Shown: positions 16,390 through 24,146 of the stretch, one piece after another
Layout: each line of letters starts with the position of its first letter
Numbering within the stretch: position 1 is the first letter of the stretch
Assembly (NCBI GenBank): GCA_019637615.1
Contig: JAHBVJ010000034.1
Span: forward strand, 22,159 to 86,158
Reading direction: 5' to 3'
Source: Anaerolineae bacterium
GTDB lineage: Bacteria; Chloroflexota; Anaerolineae; Aggregatilineales; UBA2796
Length of the DNA: 64,000 bases
Program-made: the position numbers and the translations under genes
The notes under the pieces: generated by a model
Database searches by the model: none
The model's input: only the letters and a program-made list of their open reading frames with translations
What the model was told of the DNA's origin: nothing

Positions 16390-17394
16390 ATGCAGATGCG
16401 ATTCTTGGGGAAAACAGGCATGAAGGTCAGCGAACTCTGCCTTGGGGCGATGACCTTTGGAAGGGAAGCTCCTGAACCGAACAGCGTCCAGATGCTGAAC
16501 CGCTTCTTCGAAGAAGGTGGCAACTTCATCGACACAGCGGATGTGTATTCACGCGGTGTCTCCGAGGAGATCGTGGGGCGCTGGTTACTCAGCCGGAAGC
16601 GCGATGATGTGGTGCTCGCCACCAAGGTGCGCTTCCCGATGGGCGACGGTTCCAATGACCTCGGACTCAGCCGCAAGCATATCCTATCGGGCGTCGAGGC
16701 GAGTCTGCGCCGCCTGCGCACCGAGTACATCGACTTATATCAAGTTCACTGCTGGGATCGCCGCACGCCGCTGGAAGAAACCCTGAGCACGCTGGATCGG
16801 CTGGTGCAAAGCGGTAAGGTACGCTACATCGGCGTCAGCAATTTCAGTGGTTGGCAGTTGCAGAAAGCCATCGACATCAGCCGCCATATGGGTTGGGAGC
16901 CGTTTTCTTGCTTGCAACCGCTCTACAACCTGCTTGACCGCGAACTCGAATGGGAACTGGTCGATGTCTGCCTGAACGAAGGTCTTGGCATCATCCCGTG
17001 GAGTCCTTTGCGCGGTGGTTGGCTGAGTGGCAAATATCGGCGCGGGATGGAAGCGCCACCCACAGGCACGCGCGTGGAAACCGCCGAAAAAGAGGGCTGG
17101 AGCGAATCGTGGACGAAGTACAACACCGAGCAGACGTGGAACGTGATCGATACGCTGATCGCGATTGCCAGCGAAATCAACAAATCGCCCGCGCAGGTTG
17201 CCCTGAATTGGCTGCTGAACAAACCCGGCGTCACAGCTCCAATCATCGGCGCGCGCAACATGGAGCAGTTAGAAAATAACCTCGGCGCGTCCGGCTGGAT
17301 GTTAAGCGCCGAGAATATGGCACGCTTGAATCAGGCCAGCGATAAGCCACTGCCCTATCCCTACGACTTCATCTCCCGCGCGCAACGCAACTGA
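16390..17394 (+). CDS. Aldo/keto reductase
   Basis: This NAD(P)H-dependent oxidoreductase of 334 residues has the TIM-barrel catalytic residues: Asp and Tyr in NFIDTADVYSRG, Lys in VVLATKVR and His in YQVHCWD. The signature MKVSELCLGAMTFG opens the protein, and IIGARNMEQLENNLGA near the C terminus is the cofactor loop. It resembles the YajO/Tas-like group; the substrate is unknown. It stands alone, with 212 bp of gene-free sequence before it. Confidence 0.9.
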   Translation: MQMRFLGKTGMKVSELCLGAMTFGREAPEPNSVQMLNRFFEEGGNFIDTADVYSRGVSEEIVGRWLLSRKRDDVVLATKVRFPMGDGSNDLGLSRKHILSGVEASLRRLRTEYIDLYQVHCWDRRTPLEETLSTLDRLVQSGKVRYIGVSNFSGWQLQKAIDISRHMGWEPFSCLQPLYNLLDRELEWELVDVCLNEGLGIIPWSPLRGGWLSGKYRRGMEAPPTGTRVETAEKEGWSESWTKYNTEQTWNVIDTLIAIASEINKSPAQVALNWLLNKPGVTAPIIGARNMEQLENNLGASGWMLSAENMARLNQASDKPLPYPYDFISRAQRN

Positions 17395-17403
17395 TAAGAC
17401 CGT

Positions 17404-17428
17404 CAGCCCGATGCCCAACGTCGGGCTG
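17404..17428. terminator. Hairpin between convergent genes
   Basis: CAGCCCGA (17404-17411) and TCGGGCTG (17421-17428) form a perfect 8-bp stem with a 9-nt loop between the aldo/keto reductase and accC ends. It could serve both strands. No clear T-run follows. Confidence 0.5.
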
Positions 17429-17430
17429 GT

Positions 17431-18939
17431 TCACGCGCCTAGCCGAAACCCATCCGCTTTCGCCCAAGGACTGTAGGCGTCCTCATCAGGATTGCTCGTC
17501 GCCGTCTTCGTGCCCGCGCTCATAGTGAGCATCTCGCTCAAGGCCGCCGCGATCAGTGCCGCGTCTGGCGGTGTGTTACTCGGCGCTTGCCACGCCCCGA
17601 ACTCGCGCTCGATCATTCCCGTGGTCGCGTTACCCTCAACAAACTGCGGAAACTTCAGCACGTTGCGCAGAAAAGGGATATTCGTCGTCACGCCCATCAC
17701 CACATACTGAGCCAGCGCCGCCAGCATCCGCCGGATGGCCTGTGCGCGATCCGTGCCATAGACGATCACTTTGGCGATCATCGGGTCGTAGTAAATCGTG
17801 ATCGAGTCGCCGCTGACCACGCCAGAATCGATGCGCACACCGGGTGCGTGTGGCTCCTCGACGCGCAGCAGCTTGCCAATCGCGGGTAGAAATTGGTTGG
17901 CAGGATCTTCGGCATAGACACGGCATTCGATGGCGTGCCCGCGCTGCGTGATCTGCTCTTGCGTGAAGGGCAGCGCACCGCCCGTCGCGACGTGAAATTG
18001 CAGATGCACCAGATCGAGTCCCGTAACCAGTTCCGTCACCGGATGCTCAACCTGCAAGCGCGTGTTCATCTCCAAGAAGTAGAAACGTCTGTCACGCTCA
18101 TCCACGATGAACTCGACCGTACCGGCGTTGATGTAGCCGACCGCTTGCGCCATGCGCACCGCCGCCGATCCCATCTCCGCGCGCAGTGCTGGCGTCATCG
18201 CTGGCGACGGCGATTCCTCGATGATCTTCTGATGACGCCGCTGCACCGAGCAGTCGCGTTCGCCCAGATGCAGCGTGTGACCATGTGCGTCCGCGAAGAT
18301 TTGAAACTCGATGTGGCGGGCGGTTTCGATGTATTTTTCGAGGAAGACGCGCTCATCCGCGAAGGCTTTCAAGGCTTCACGCCGTGCCGATTCAAGCGCC
18401 GCACTCAGTTCCGCCGCCGCCCGCACGATGCGCATTCCCTTGCCGCCGCCGCCCGCCGCTGCCTTGACTAGCACCGGATAGCCGATCTGATCAGCCGCCC
18501 GCGCGAAGTCGTCATCGCTTCCACCGCCGCGATAACCGGGCACAGTCGGCACAGTCGCCCGCTCCGCCAGCGCTAACGCCGTCGTTTTCAGCCCCATCGC
18601 GCGGATGGCATCTGGACTTGGGCCGATGAAGATCAAGCCCGTTTGCTGTACCGCTTGAGCAAATTCCGCGTTTTCAGAGAGAAAGCCGAAGCCCGGATGC
18701 ACGGCATCACAGCCCATTTCGAGCGCCGCCGCGACGATCTTGTCACCGCGCAGATACGACTCGCTTGGTGGCGCACCGCCGATCAACACCGCCTGATCCG
18801 CCATCCGCACCGCCAGCGACTCGGCATCGGCCTCGGAATACACCGCCACTGTGCGGATACCAAGTTCGCGGCACGCGCGGATGATTCGTACCGCGATCTC
18901 CCCTCGATTGGCGATCAGAACTTTCTGGATTGCCGTCAT
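17431..18939 (-). CDS. accC: Biotin carboxylase subunit of acetyl-CoA carboxylase
   Basis: The enzyme carboxylates biotin on a carrier protein, using ATP and bicarbonate. The 502-residue product has the opening KVLIANRGEIAVRIIRACRELG, the ATP-grasp glycine loop AAAGGGGKGMRIV and the catalytic stretch FLEMNTRLQVEHPVTE. It is about 50 residues longer than a minimal AccC but has no biotinyl-lysine domain, so the carrier must be encoded elsewhere. It may serve acetyl- or propionyl-CoA. The ATG at 18939 overlaps the stop of the upstream ribonuclease gene (ATGA). Confidence 0.92.
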   Translation of the reverse strand: MTAIQKVLIANRGEIAVRIIRACRELGIRTVAVYSEADAESLAVRMADQAVLIGGAPPSESYLRGDKIVAAALEMGCDAVHPGFGFLSENAEFAQAVQQTGLIFIGPSPDAIRAMGLKTTALALAERATVPTVPGYRGGGSDDDFARAADQIGYPVLVKAAAGGGGKGMRIVRAAAELSAALESARREALKAFADERVFLEKYIETARHIEFQIFADAHGHTLHLGERDCSVQRRHQKIIEESPSPAMTPALRAEMGSAAVRMAQAVGYINAGTVEFIVDERDRRFYFLEMNTRLQVEHPVTELVTGLDLVHLQFHVATGGALPFTQEQITQRGHAIECRVYAEDPANQFLPAIGKLLRVEEPHAPGVRIDSGVVSGDSITIYYDPMIAKVIVYGTDRAQAIRRMLAALAQYVVMGVTTNIPFLRNVLKFPQFVEGNATTGMIEREFGAWQAPSNTPPDAALIAAALSEMLTMSAGTKTATSNPDEDAYSPWAKADGFRLGA

Positions 18940-19478
18940 TTTTCCACGACTAACCACATCGACTCGTAATGATCATCAGTATAGTACAACGCGGTGTAGT
19001 TGGCAGGTTGGCGGTTGCGCGATCCGCTGGTGATCAGGCGTCGTGTGCCGCGCGTCGAGGCTCCGGGCGTCTCGACGGTATACTCGCGATAGGTTCCATT
19101 CGATGCGTCCGGTAGCGCCCCCTCGCGGTTCTGGAAGATAATGTCGTCGCGATCATATTCAAACGGCCCGTTGCTCTTGATCGCCGCCACAACGCCCTTG
19201 GTTTCCGGTCGGCAGCGGTACAGATCAGCAAGGCTGATGCGTGGTAACTTCGGTTCGACGCCGCCTATCAGCGTGCGCGTGCAGTCGAGGCGTGTTGTCG
19301 TTGGTTTGGTGGTTGGCTTGGTCGTCGGGCGTGCGGTGGCTGGTTTGACAGTGGCCTTGACCGCTACCGAGGTGGGCGAATCGACCAGACCGCCCGACGA
19401 GAGCGCGCCCGGTGTACAGCCACCGAGCACGACTAACATGATCAACAATAAGAGGGAAACGAAACGTAGTTTGGTCAT
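18936..19478 (-). CDS. Lipoprotein guanyl-specific ribonuclease (RNase Sa/barnase superfamily)
   Basis: The 180-residue product has a lipoprotein signal with lipobox VLGGC (Cys21), then a Lys/Thr/Pro-rich linker. The C-terminal domain carries the microbial ribonuclease pattern DIIFQNREGALP, YREYTVETPGASTRGTRR and YYTDDHYESM. By comparison with RNase Sa the catalytic residues would be Glu132, Arg143, Arg147 and His170. It should cleave RNA after guanosine outside the membrane. No barstar-like inhibitor gene is adjacent. Its stop overlaps the accC start, an odd partnership. Confidence 0.85.
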   Translation of the reverse strand: MTKLRFVSLLLLIMLVVLGGCTPGALSSGGLVDSPTSVAVKATVKPATARPTTKPTTKPTTTRLDCTRTLIGGVEPKLPRISLADLYRCRPETKGVVAAIKSNGPFEYDRDDIIFQNREGALPDASNGTYREYTVETPGASTRGTRRLITSGSRNRQPANYTALYYTDDHYESMWLVVEK

Positions 19479-19532
19479 CAGAATTCAGTCTGCATAATGA
19501 CGATTAATGACCGCGAGTATACCGTGAAGTCC

Positions 19533-20381
19533 TCACACCACGCTGAATCCCGTCCAGATCAGCACTGCCAGCATCCCCAGCGCGATGCATACCACCAGAA
19601 TGAAGGCATACACACCGCGCGCCATTCCTGCCAGCAGATCAAATCGGATCAAGTCGAGGAAGGCGGTAATCATCGGCACACCGGGGATCAGCACCAACAC
19701 CGAGGCCACAATGCCCGCTTTACCATTAGTCGCCATCATCCCGATTGAATCCAAGGCGGGCTGCACAATAGGGTGTAGGAAGCGCAACAGTATCCAGCTC
19801 ACCAACGTAGCGACGAAGGCCGCCATCACCGTCATGGGGATCGCCCGGATTTTGGCTTTCACCAGTGTATGTCGCGTATATTGCGCCAAGCCTGCGCCAA
19901 TCGTGGCCGCGACGAAATCTAGCGCGCCGCCGCCCAAAATTAAGGCCAATGCCCCGCACGCCAATCCCGTCCCGATCACGACCACAAGCGGCGTATATAA
20001 GGACGGCTTCTTTTCGATCTTTTCAATCGCCGCATTCACGCTCTCGACGGTTGAAGTCGCGTTCAGATTACGTGACATCAACTCCAATTCGCACACGCGA
20101 TTCATGTCTACGCTCAGGGCGGTGCTGTGTGTAATCTGGGTGCGATGTTCACGCCCGCTGTACACCGAGGTAATAATGCCGGTCGGCGTCACATAGTTAT
20201 CGATGCGTTCCACACCGAGCACCAGCGCGACCCGCGACATCGCCTCATCGACGCGGGAACTGGTCGTGCCGCTGCGCAGCAACAGGGTTCCGAAGCGCAG
20301 CGTCACCCGCAGCACATCGGCTAATTCTTGTGCATTCATCTCACGCGGTTGGTGAGGTGGCATATAAGGAGGGAGAGTCAT
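19533..20381 (-). CDS. Threonine/serine exporter ThrE-type subunit (YjjP-like half)
   Basis: The 282-residue protein shows the ThrE N-terminal domain pattern, with GTLLLRSGTTSSRVDEAM and YVTPTGIITSV, followed by about five membrane helices and LIPGVPMITAFLDLIRFD. Known exporters are either a fused ThrE or a YjjP-YjjB pair. Here only the YjjP-like part is present and no YjjB-like gene lies nearby. It probably acts in the cytoplasmic membrane; the substrate is inferred from the family. Confidence 0.82.
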   Translation of the reverse strand: MTLPPYMPPHQPREMNAQELADVLRVTLRFGTLLLRSGTTSSRVDEAMSRVALVLGVERIDNYVTPTGIITSVYSGREHRTQITHSTALSVDMNRVCELELMSRNLNATSTVESVNAAIEKIEKKPSLYTPLVVVIGTGLACGALALILGGGALDFVAATIGAGLAQYTRHTLVKAKIRAIPMTVMAAFVATLVSWILLRFLHPIVQPALDSIGMMATNGKAGIVASVLVLIPGVPMITAFLDLIRFDLLAGMARGVYAFILVVCIALGMLAVLIWTGFSVV

Positions 20382-20410
20382 CCTAGCATTATCCTTTAGC
20401 TAAGGTTAGA

Positions 20411-22096
20411 TTACTGCGTTGGCGGCGTCCATGCCGGATTCGGGTACAGCACCACGTAATAGAAGCCGTTCATTAAGATCGATTCTTGTATCTGGTACGC
20501 CTTAGCGACCGAAACCGTGATCGGCTCAGGCCACAGCGACGTGATCTTATCTTTGGGCGGCTGATCCATGCGGATGAGCACCGCGCCGAATTTCTGCGCC
20601 TCGATCATGCTCACCAATTCGCTCGGATCGAACTGGTTGCCCTGCCACAGTCCGAGGATGTGCGGCGGGTTGGTCAGCACGTCCGTCTTGGTATAAAAGT
20701 TGAAGGCGGCTTCCTCGCTCAAAATCTGACCGCGATCCTTGAGCAGATCAACGATCTTCCAGCCGTTGGCGATGTCCTGCTCGGAGGGCATCTGCCCGAT
20801 CACCGCGTAGCCCATCGTCCAGCCCGCCGCATCGTAGAACTGCGGGAATTTCGTGTTGCTCTTGATGTTCAACACCTGCGCCAGTTCGCGGAATCCCGGC
20901 ACGTCCAGCGGCAGTTTGACCACCGCCAGCCCGTACAGAATGAATAACACCAACGACGCCAAACCGAGCCACTGCGTTACCTGCTTCGGGGCGCGCCCTT
21001 CAGTCAATCGAGTGAGCCGTTCTGGCAACTGCCAGTTCTGATTCAAACAGCGCCCCGCGAAGATGCCCGCCAGAATGCAGATCGCGGCGATGGTTTCCGC
21101 CCAATAGCTATCGCCCGCGCCCCACTTGCCGGACAATGCGCCGTTGATGCTGCCCGTCACCAGCCAGATCGAGTACACCGACAGCCGATCCACGTACAGC
21201 TCATACAAAAATAGCAGCACCGCCATGATCAGCAGCGCACCGTGCAGACTCAAAAATAGGCTGAACAGCCCCGTGAATTGACCGAGCAAATACTGGTAAA
21301 TATTGGCGGTGATCACGTTCTTCCAGAACCAACCGTTAGACGTGATCAGAATCCAACCGAAGATCGCGCCCGCCATGATTCCGCTAATGATGCCCCACAC
21401 GATGGTACGCTTCACGCCACGCAGCAGCATGTAACCGAACACCGCCAGCGCGCTCACCAACGCCATTTGCTTGGTGAAGCCCGCCGCCAGCAGCAGCAGG
21501 ATCGACAGCGCGATCATGCGTCGCCGTTTGCGCGTATCCTCGATACGGTCGAAGCCCGCAATCGCTACCACCGCCAGAACTTCGAACATCACCATCACCA
21601 TGTGCTGACGGTACAGCGGCCCGATGTGATAGATGAAGTTCGATGCCAAGAACGCCAGCCCCGCCATGATCGCGATCAGCCGATGCCGCGTCTCGCGATA
21701 CACCGCGAAACCTATCGCCACGCCCGCCAGCACCGTACACAGCGACACGATCAGGCGTCCGTACCAGTAGCCGGGGCCGAAAGCCGCCACCACCGGAGCC
21801 ATCAGAATATGAAAGAAGGGCGGATAATTCGTGCCGTAAAATGGATAGTGATCGTTGTTAAAGTAAGGCCATGTCCCTTGGCTGATGTACACCGAATTCT
21901 GGATTTCGTAACCTTCGCCCTCATCATAATCAAAGGGGAAGCGCACCAGCGAGGCCGTGTACAGGACGTACACGATAAAGTGGATGATCAGGATTGTGAG
22001 CGCCGCGCCGAGCAGCACATTGCGCGCCAGCCGAAGCGATGGTGACCAGTCTGCCGGACGTAGAGTAGCGGCGTTAGCAGCCGTTGTAGTAGCCAT
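20411..22096 (-). CDS. Glycosyltransferase family 39-like integral membrane protein
   Basis: The 561-residue protein has about ten membrane segments. After the first helix comes the loop PFDYDEGEGYEIQNSVY, whose acidic pair fits the catalytic site of ArnT/PMT-type (GT39/GT83) transferases using polyprenyl-phosphate sugars. A soluble C-terminal domain of about 130 residues follows. The acceptor is unknown. The ATG at 22096 overlaps the stop of the small gene upstream (TAATG), so the pair is coupled. An upstream in-frame extension to 22156 lacks support. Confidence 0.78.
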   Translation of the reverse strand: MATTTAANAATLRPADWSPSLRLARNVLLGAALTILIIHFIVYVLYTASLVRFPFDYDEGEGYEIQNSVYISQGTWPYFNNDHYPFYGTNYPPFFHILMAPVVAAFGPGYWYGRLIVSLCTVLAGVAIGFAVYRETRHRLIAIMAGLAFLASNFIYHIGPLYRQHMVMVMFEVLAVVAIAGFDRIEDTRKRRRMIALSILLLLAAGFTKQMALVSALAVFGYMLLRGVKRTIVWGIISGIMAGAIFGWILITSNGWFWKNVITANIYQYLLGQFTGLFSLFLSLHGALLIMAVLLFLYELYVDRLSVYSIWLVTGSINGALSGKWGAGDSYWAETIAAICILAGIFAGRCLNQNWQLPERLTRLTEGRAPKQVTQWLGLASLVLFILYGLAVVKLPLDVPGFRELAQVLNIKSNTKFPQFYDAAGWTMGYAVIGQMPSEQDIANGWKIVDLLKDRGQILSEEAAFNFYTKTDVLTNPPHILGLWQGNQFDPSELVSMIEAQKFGAVLIRMDQPPKDKITSLWPEPITVSVAKAYQIQESILMNGFYYVVLYPNPAWTPPTQ

Positions 22097-22302
22097 TACG
22101 CGGGGCGATCTCCTAACGGGATCAACGTCAATCCCAAGATCGCCAGCCCAACGCACGCCACAAGGCCGAGTTTTTGCGTGGGGCCGAACTCACCGCCGCC
22201 GCGCACCGTATCCAACACAAGCAGTCCGACAAAACCAAGCACGCCCGCCGCCAGAATCACGATTCCGAGCAGGCGCTTGGTGATGATCCAATCTGAGGTC
22301 AT
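22096..22302 (-). CDS. Small two-helix membrane protein
   Basis: The 68-residue product has two hydrophobic helices (LLGIVILAAGVLGFVGLLVL and LGLVACVGLAILGLTLIPL) joined by a Gly-rich polar loop. It is of unknown function but is translationally coupled to the glycosyltransferase, so it may be its partner. I chose the ATG at 22302 because GGAG lies seven bases before it; a start at 22338 is possible. Confidence 0.65.
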   Translation of the reverse strand: MTSDWIITKRLLGIVILAAGVLGFVGLLVLDTVRGGGEFGPTQKLGLVACVGLAILGLTLIPLGDRPA

Positions 22303-22419
22303 GCACAAACTCCTGAACCAGTCAGAGCGTGGAATCATGCCGCAGATTCGTCAGACAATCAACGGGCGTTATCACAGCGTATGGATGACGTTCGACACCA
22401 ATGTGCCGTCCTTGTCACC

Positions 22420-22435
22420 AAAGACGACCAGTCAT
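22420..22435. promoter_or_regulatory. Candidate TetR operator before the regulator gene
   Basis: The 16-mer AAAGACGACCAGTCAT lies 13 bp before the tetR start. It is matched at 14 of 16 positions by a second site at 23036-23051 before the epoxide hydrolase. Its core GACCAGTC is the reverse complement of the core at the second site. Confidence 0.5.
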
Positions 22436-22447
22436 ATAATGGTCGGT

Positions 22448-23020
22448 ATGGAAAACAAGAAACAACATCTACTTCAAAAGGGCTTCGTAATTCTGTACCA
22501 GAAAGGCTACAACGGTACAGGGATCCAAGAAATTGTGGACGCGGCGGGCGTGCCTAAAGGCTCTTTTTACAGCTATTTTGATAGCAAACAAGCCTTCGCG
22601 CTGGAAGCACTGCGGCACTATACCACCCTCTTGGACGAGGAGATGGACGCGACGTTATCCGACGCGGCGGTTCCGCCGTTGGAACGCATCTTCAATTTAT
22701 ATCGACAACGGCTCGAATTCTTTCGGCAGGTGAATTATACGCTTGGCTGTTTTGCGGGAAACTTAACACAAGAATTAGGCGATACCAACCTGACCGTGCG
22801 AACGGCGCTCGATGACTTCTTCGTACACAACCGCCAGCCTATCGCGCGATGTTTAGAAGAAGCCAGCCAGCTTGGCGTGCTCTCTAGCCCGCTGTCTGCG
22901 CAGGAATTAGCAGAGTACATTGTGAACGCTTACGAAGGATCATTACTGCGCATGAAAGCGTCTGCGAGCGAGGAACCGCTGCTGCTCTTCCTGAAAATGC
23001 TCAAGCTGCTGCTCGTGTAG
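22448..23020 (+). CDS. TetR/AcrR family transcriptional regulator
   Basis: The 190-residue protein has an N-terminal helix-turn-helix (residues about 24-46: TGIQEIVDAAGVPKGSFYSY) typical of TetR repressors, and a C-terminal helical ligand-binding domain resembling the AcuR/YxaF-like group. I chose the ATG at 22448 because upstream residues do not fit the family and would cover the promoter. It probably represses itself and the epoxide hydrolase gene that follows, since nearly identical 16-bp sites precede both. Confidence 0.9.
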   Translation: MENKKQHLLQKGFVILYQKGYNGTGIQEIVDAAGVPKGSFYSYFDSKQAFALEALRHYTTLLDEEMDATLSDAAVPPLERIFNLYRQRLEFFRQVNYTLGCFAGNLTQELGDTNLTVRTALDDFFVHNRQPIARCLEEASQLGVLSSPLSAQELAEYIVNAYEGSLLRMKASASEEPLLLFLKMLKLLLV

Positions 23021-23035
23021 TTTTTTTGCGCGATG

Positions 23036-23051
23036 AAAGACGACTGGTCAT
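23036..23051. promoter_or_regulatory. Candidate TetR operator before the epoxide hydrolase gene
   Basis: The 16-mer AAAGACGACTGGTCAT sits 16 bp after the tetR stop and 26 bp before the hydrolase start. It differs from the site at 22420-22435 at only two central positions, which reverse the core from CAG to TGG. Confidence 0.5.
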
Positions 23052-23076
23052 CTGGAAATGTGATAAGGAATGGAAG

Positions 23077-24066
23077 ATGGAACGCCTCCTGCTCATCGGT
23101 TTGTTCGTGATCTTCGGCGTGATTACGCTGCTAGTGGTCGGAAATGGCCTATGGAATCGTCGCTACAACAATCCAGCGGAGGACGTTCCCGCCACTGACG
23201 CGGATTTACTCACACACGGCATCAAAACGATCCAAGCCAATGGACTGCGCTTTGCTTATCGGGACGCGGGTAATGCGGAGTCTGCACTAGTGGTGCTGCT
23301 GCATGGCTTCCCGGAGACGGCGGACTGCTTTGAGGCAATGCTTACCGCGTTAGCCAAGGCTGGCTATTATGCAGTTGCGCCGTATATGCGTGGTTACTAT
23401 CCCACCGACATTCCCGCGTCCGGCGACTATGCCCCGTTAACGCTTGGCGCGGATGTGATTGCGTTGATCGATGCGTTTCATCGTAAAACAGCCATCGTGA
23501 TCGGACATGACTGGGGCGCGGTAGCAGCCTACGCCGCCGCCAATCTTGACCCTGCCCGCGTCGAAAAATTAGTAGCGATCTCGATCCCGCATCCGGCGAC
23601 GGTTAGCCTCTCACTGAATACGCTGCGCAGAGCACCACATTTTGTCCAGTTATCGGCTGGCTTTCTGTCGGAATTTCTGGCGCGTCGTGATAATTTCGCT
23701 TACATCGATCATCTCTACGCATTTTGGTCGCCGCACTGGACACCTTCGGCAGCCGAAATGACATCGATCAAAACTGACTTCGCGCGTGCAGGGCGTCTAC
23801 GTGCGGCACTTGGCTATTACACGTCTCTGTTCGCGGATAGGCTCAACCGTCAGCATACGGCGATCCTCAACAAACCGATTACCGTCCCAACGTTAGCCTT
23901 TGTCGGTGAAGACGATAATGCCGACCCATCTTGGTTTGACCGATCCTCTCTGTTTACGGCGGGGTATCAGCTCTACCGTGTCCATGAGGCGGGACATTTT
24001 CTCCCGCAGGAGGCAGCGCCTTTTCTGATGGAGCATATTCTTCGCTTTATCGGAATGCCAGCCTAG
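23077..24066 (+). CDS. Alpha/beta hydrolase, epoxide hydrolase-like, membrane-anchored
   Basis: The 329-residue protein has an N-terminal hydrophobic helix (residues 3-22) and a hydrolase core with the oxyanion motif HGFPE (76-80) and nucleophile elbow IGHDWGA, giving Asp145. An Asp nucleophile in GHDWG marks epoxide hydrolases and dehalogenases rather than esterases. The acid and base are probably in VGEDDNAD and EAGHFLP. I chose the ATG at 23077 after AAGGAATGGAAG. It is probably controlled by the TetR protein upstream, in response to an unknown xenobiotic. Confidence 0.82.
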   Translation: MERLLLIGLFVIFGVITLLVVGNGLWNRRYNNPAEDVPATDADLLTHGIKTIQANGLRFAYRDAGNAESALVVLLHGFPETADCFEAMLTALAKAGYYAVAPYMRGYYPTDIPASGDYAPLTLGADVIALIDAFHRKTAIVIGHDWGAVAAYAAANLDPARVEKLVAISIPHPATVSLSLNTLRRAPHFVQLSAGFLSEFLARRDNFAYIDHLYAFWSPHWTPSAAEMTSIKTDFARAGRLRAALGYYTSLFADRLNRQHTAILNKPITVPTLAFVGEDDNADPSWFDRSSLFTAGYQLYRVHEAGHFLPQEAAPFLMEHILRFIGMPA

Positions 24067-24105
24067 GCAGCGTGATTATCGACTGCTTCGCGCCTCAGCC
24101 GTGAC

Positions 24106-24128
24106 AGGGTCGGCACGTGTCCGACCCT
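24106..24128. terminator. Hairpin between convergent genes
   Basis: AGGGTCGG (24106-24113) and CCGACCCT (24121-24128) form a perfect 8-bp stem with a 7-nt loop between the hydrolase and dehydrogenase ends. There is no clear T-run, so it is terminator-like only. Confidence 0.5.
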
Positions 24129-24146
24129 AATAATGCAGTCTGGTCG

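Noticed and set aside
20486..22045. Long plus-strand frames across the glycosyltransferase gene
   Set aside because: They are antisense shadows with Arg/His/Gln-rich composition and no motifs.
22178..22447. N-terminal extension of the TetR regulator
   Set aside because: The extension covers the likely promoter and operator and is antisense to the small membrane protein gene. The family begins at the ATG at 22448.
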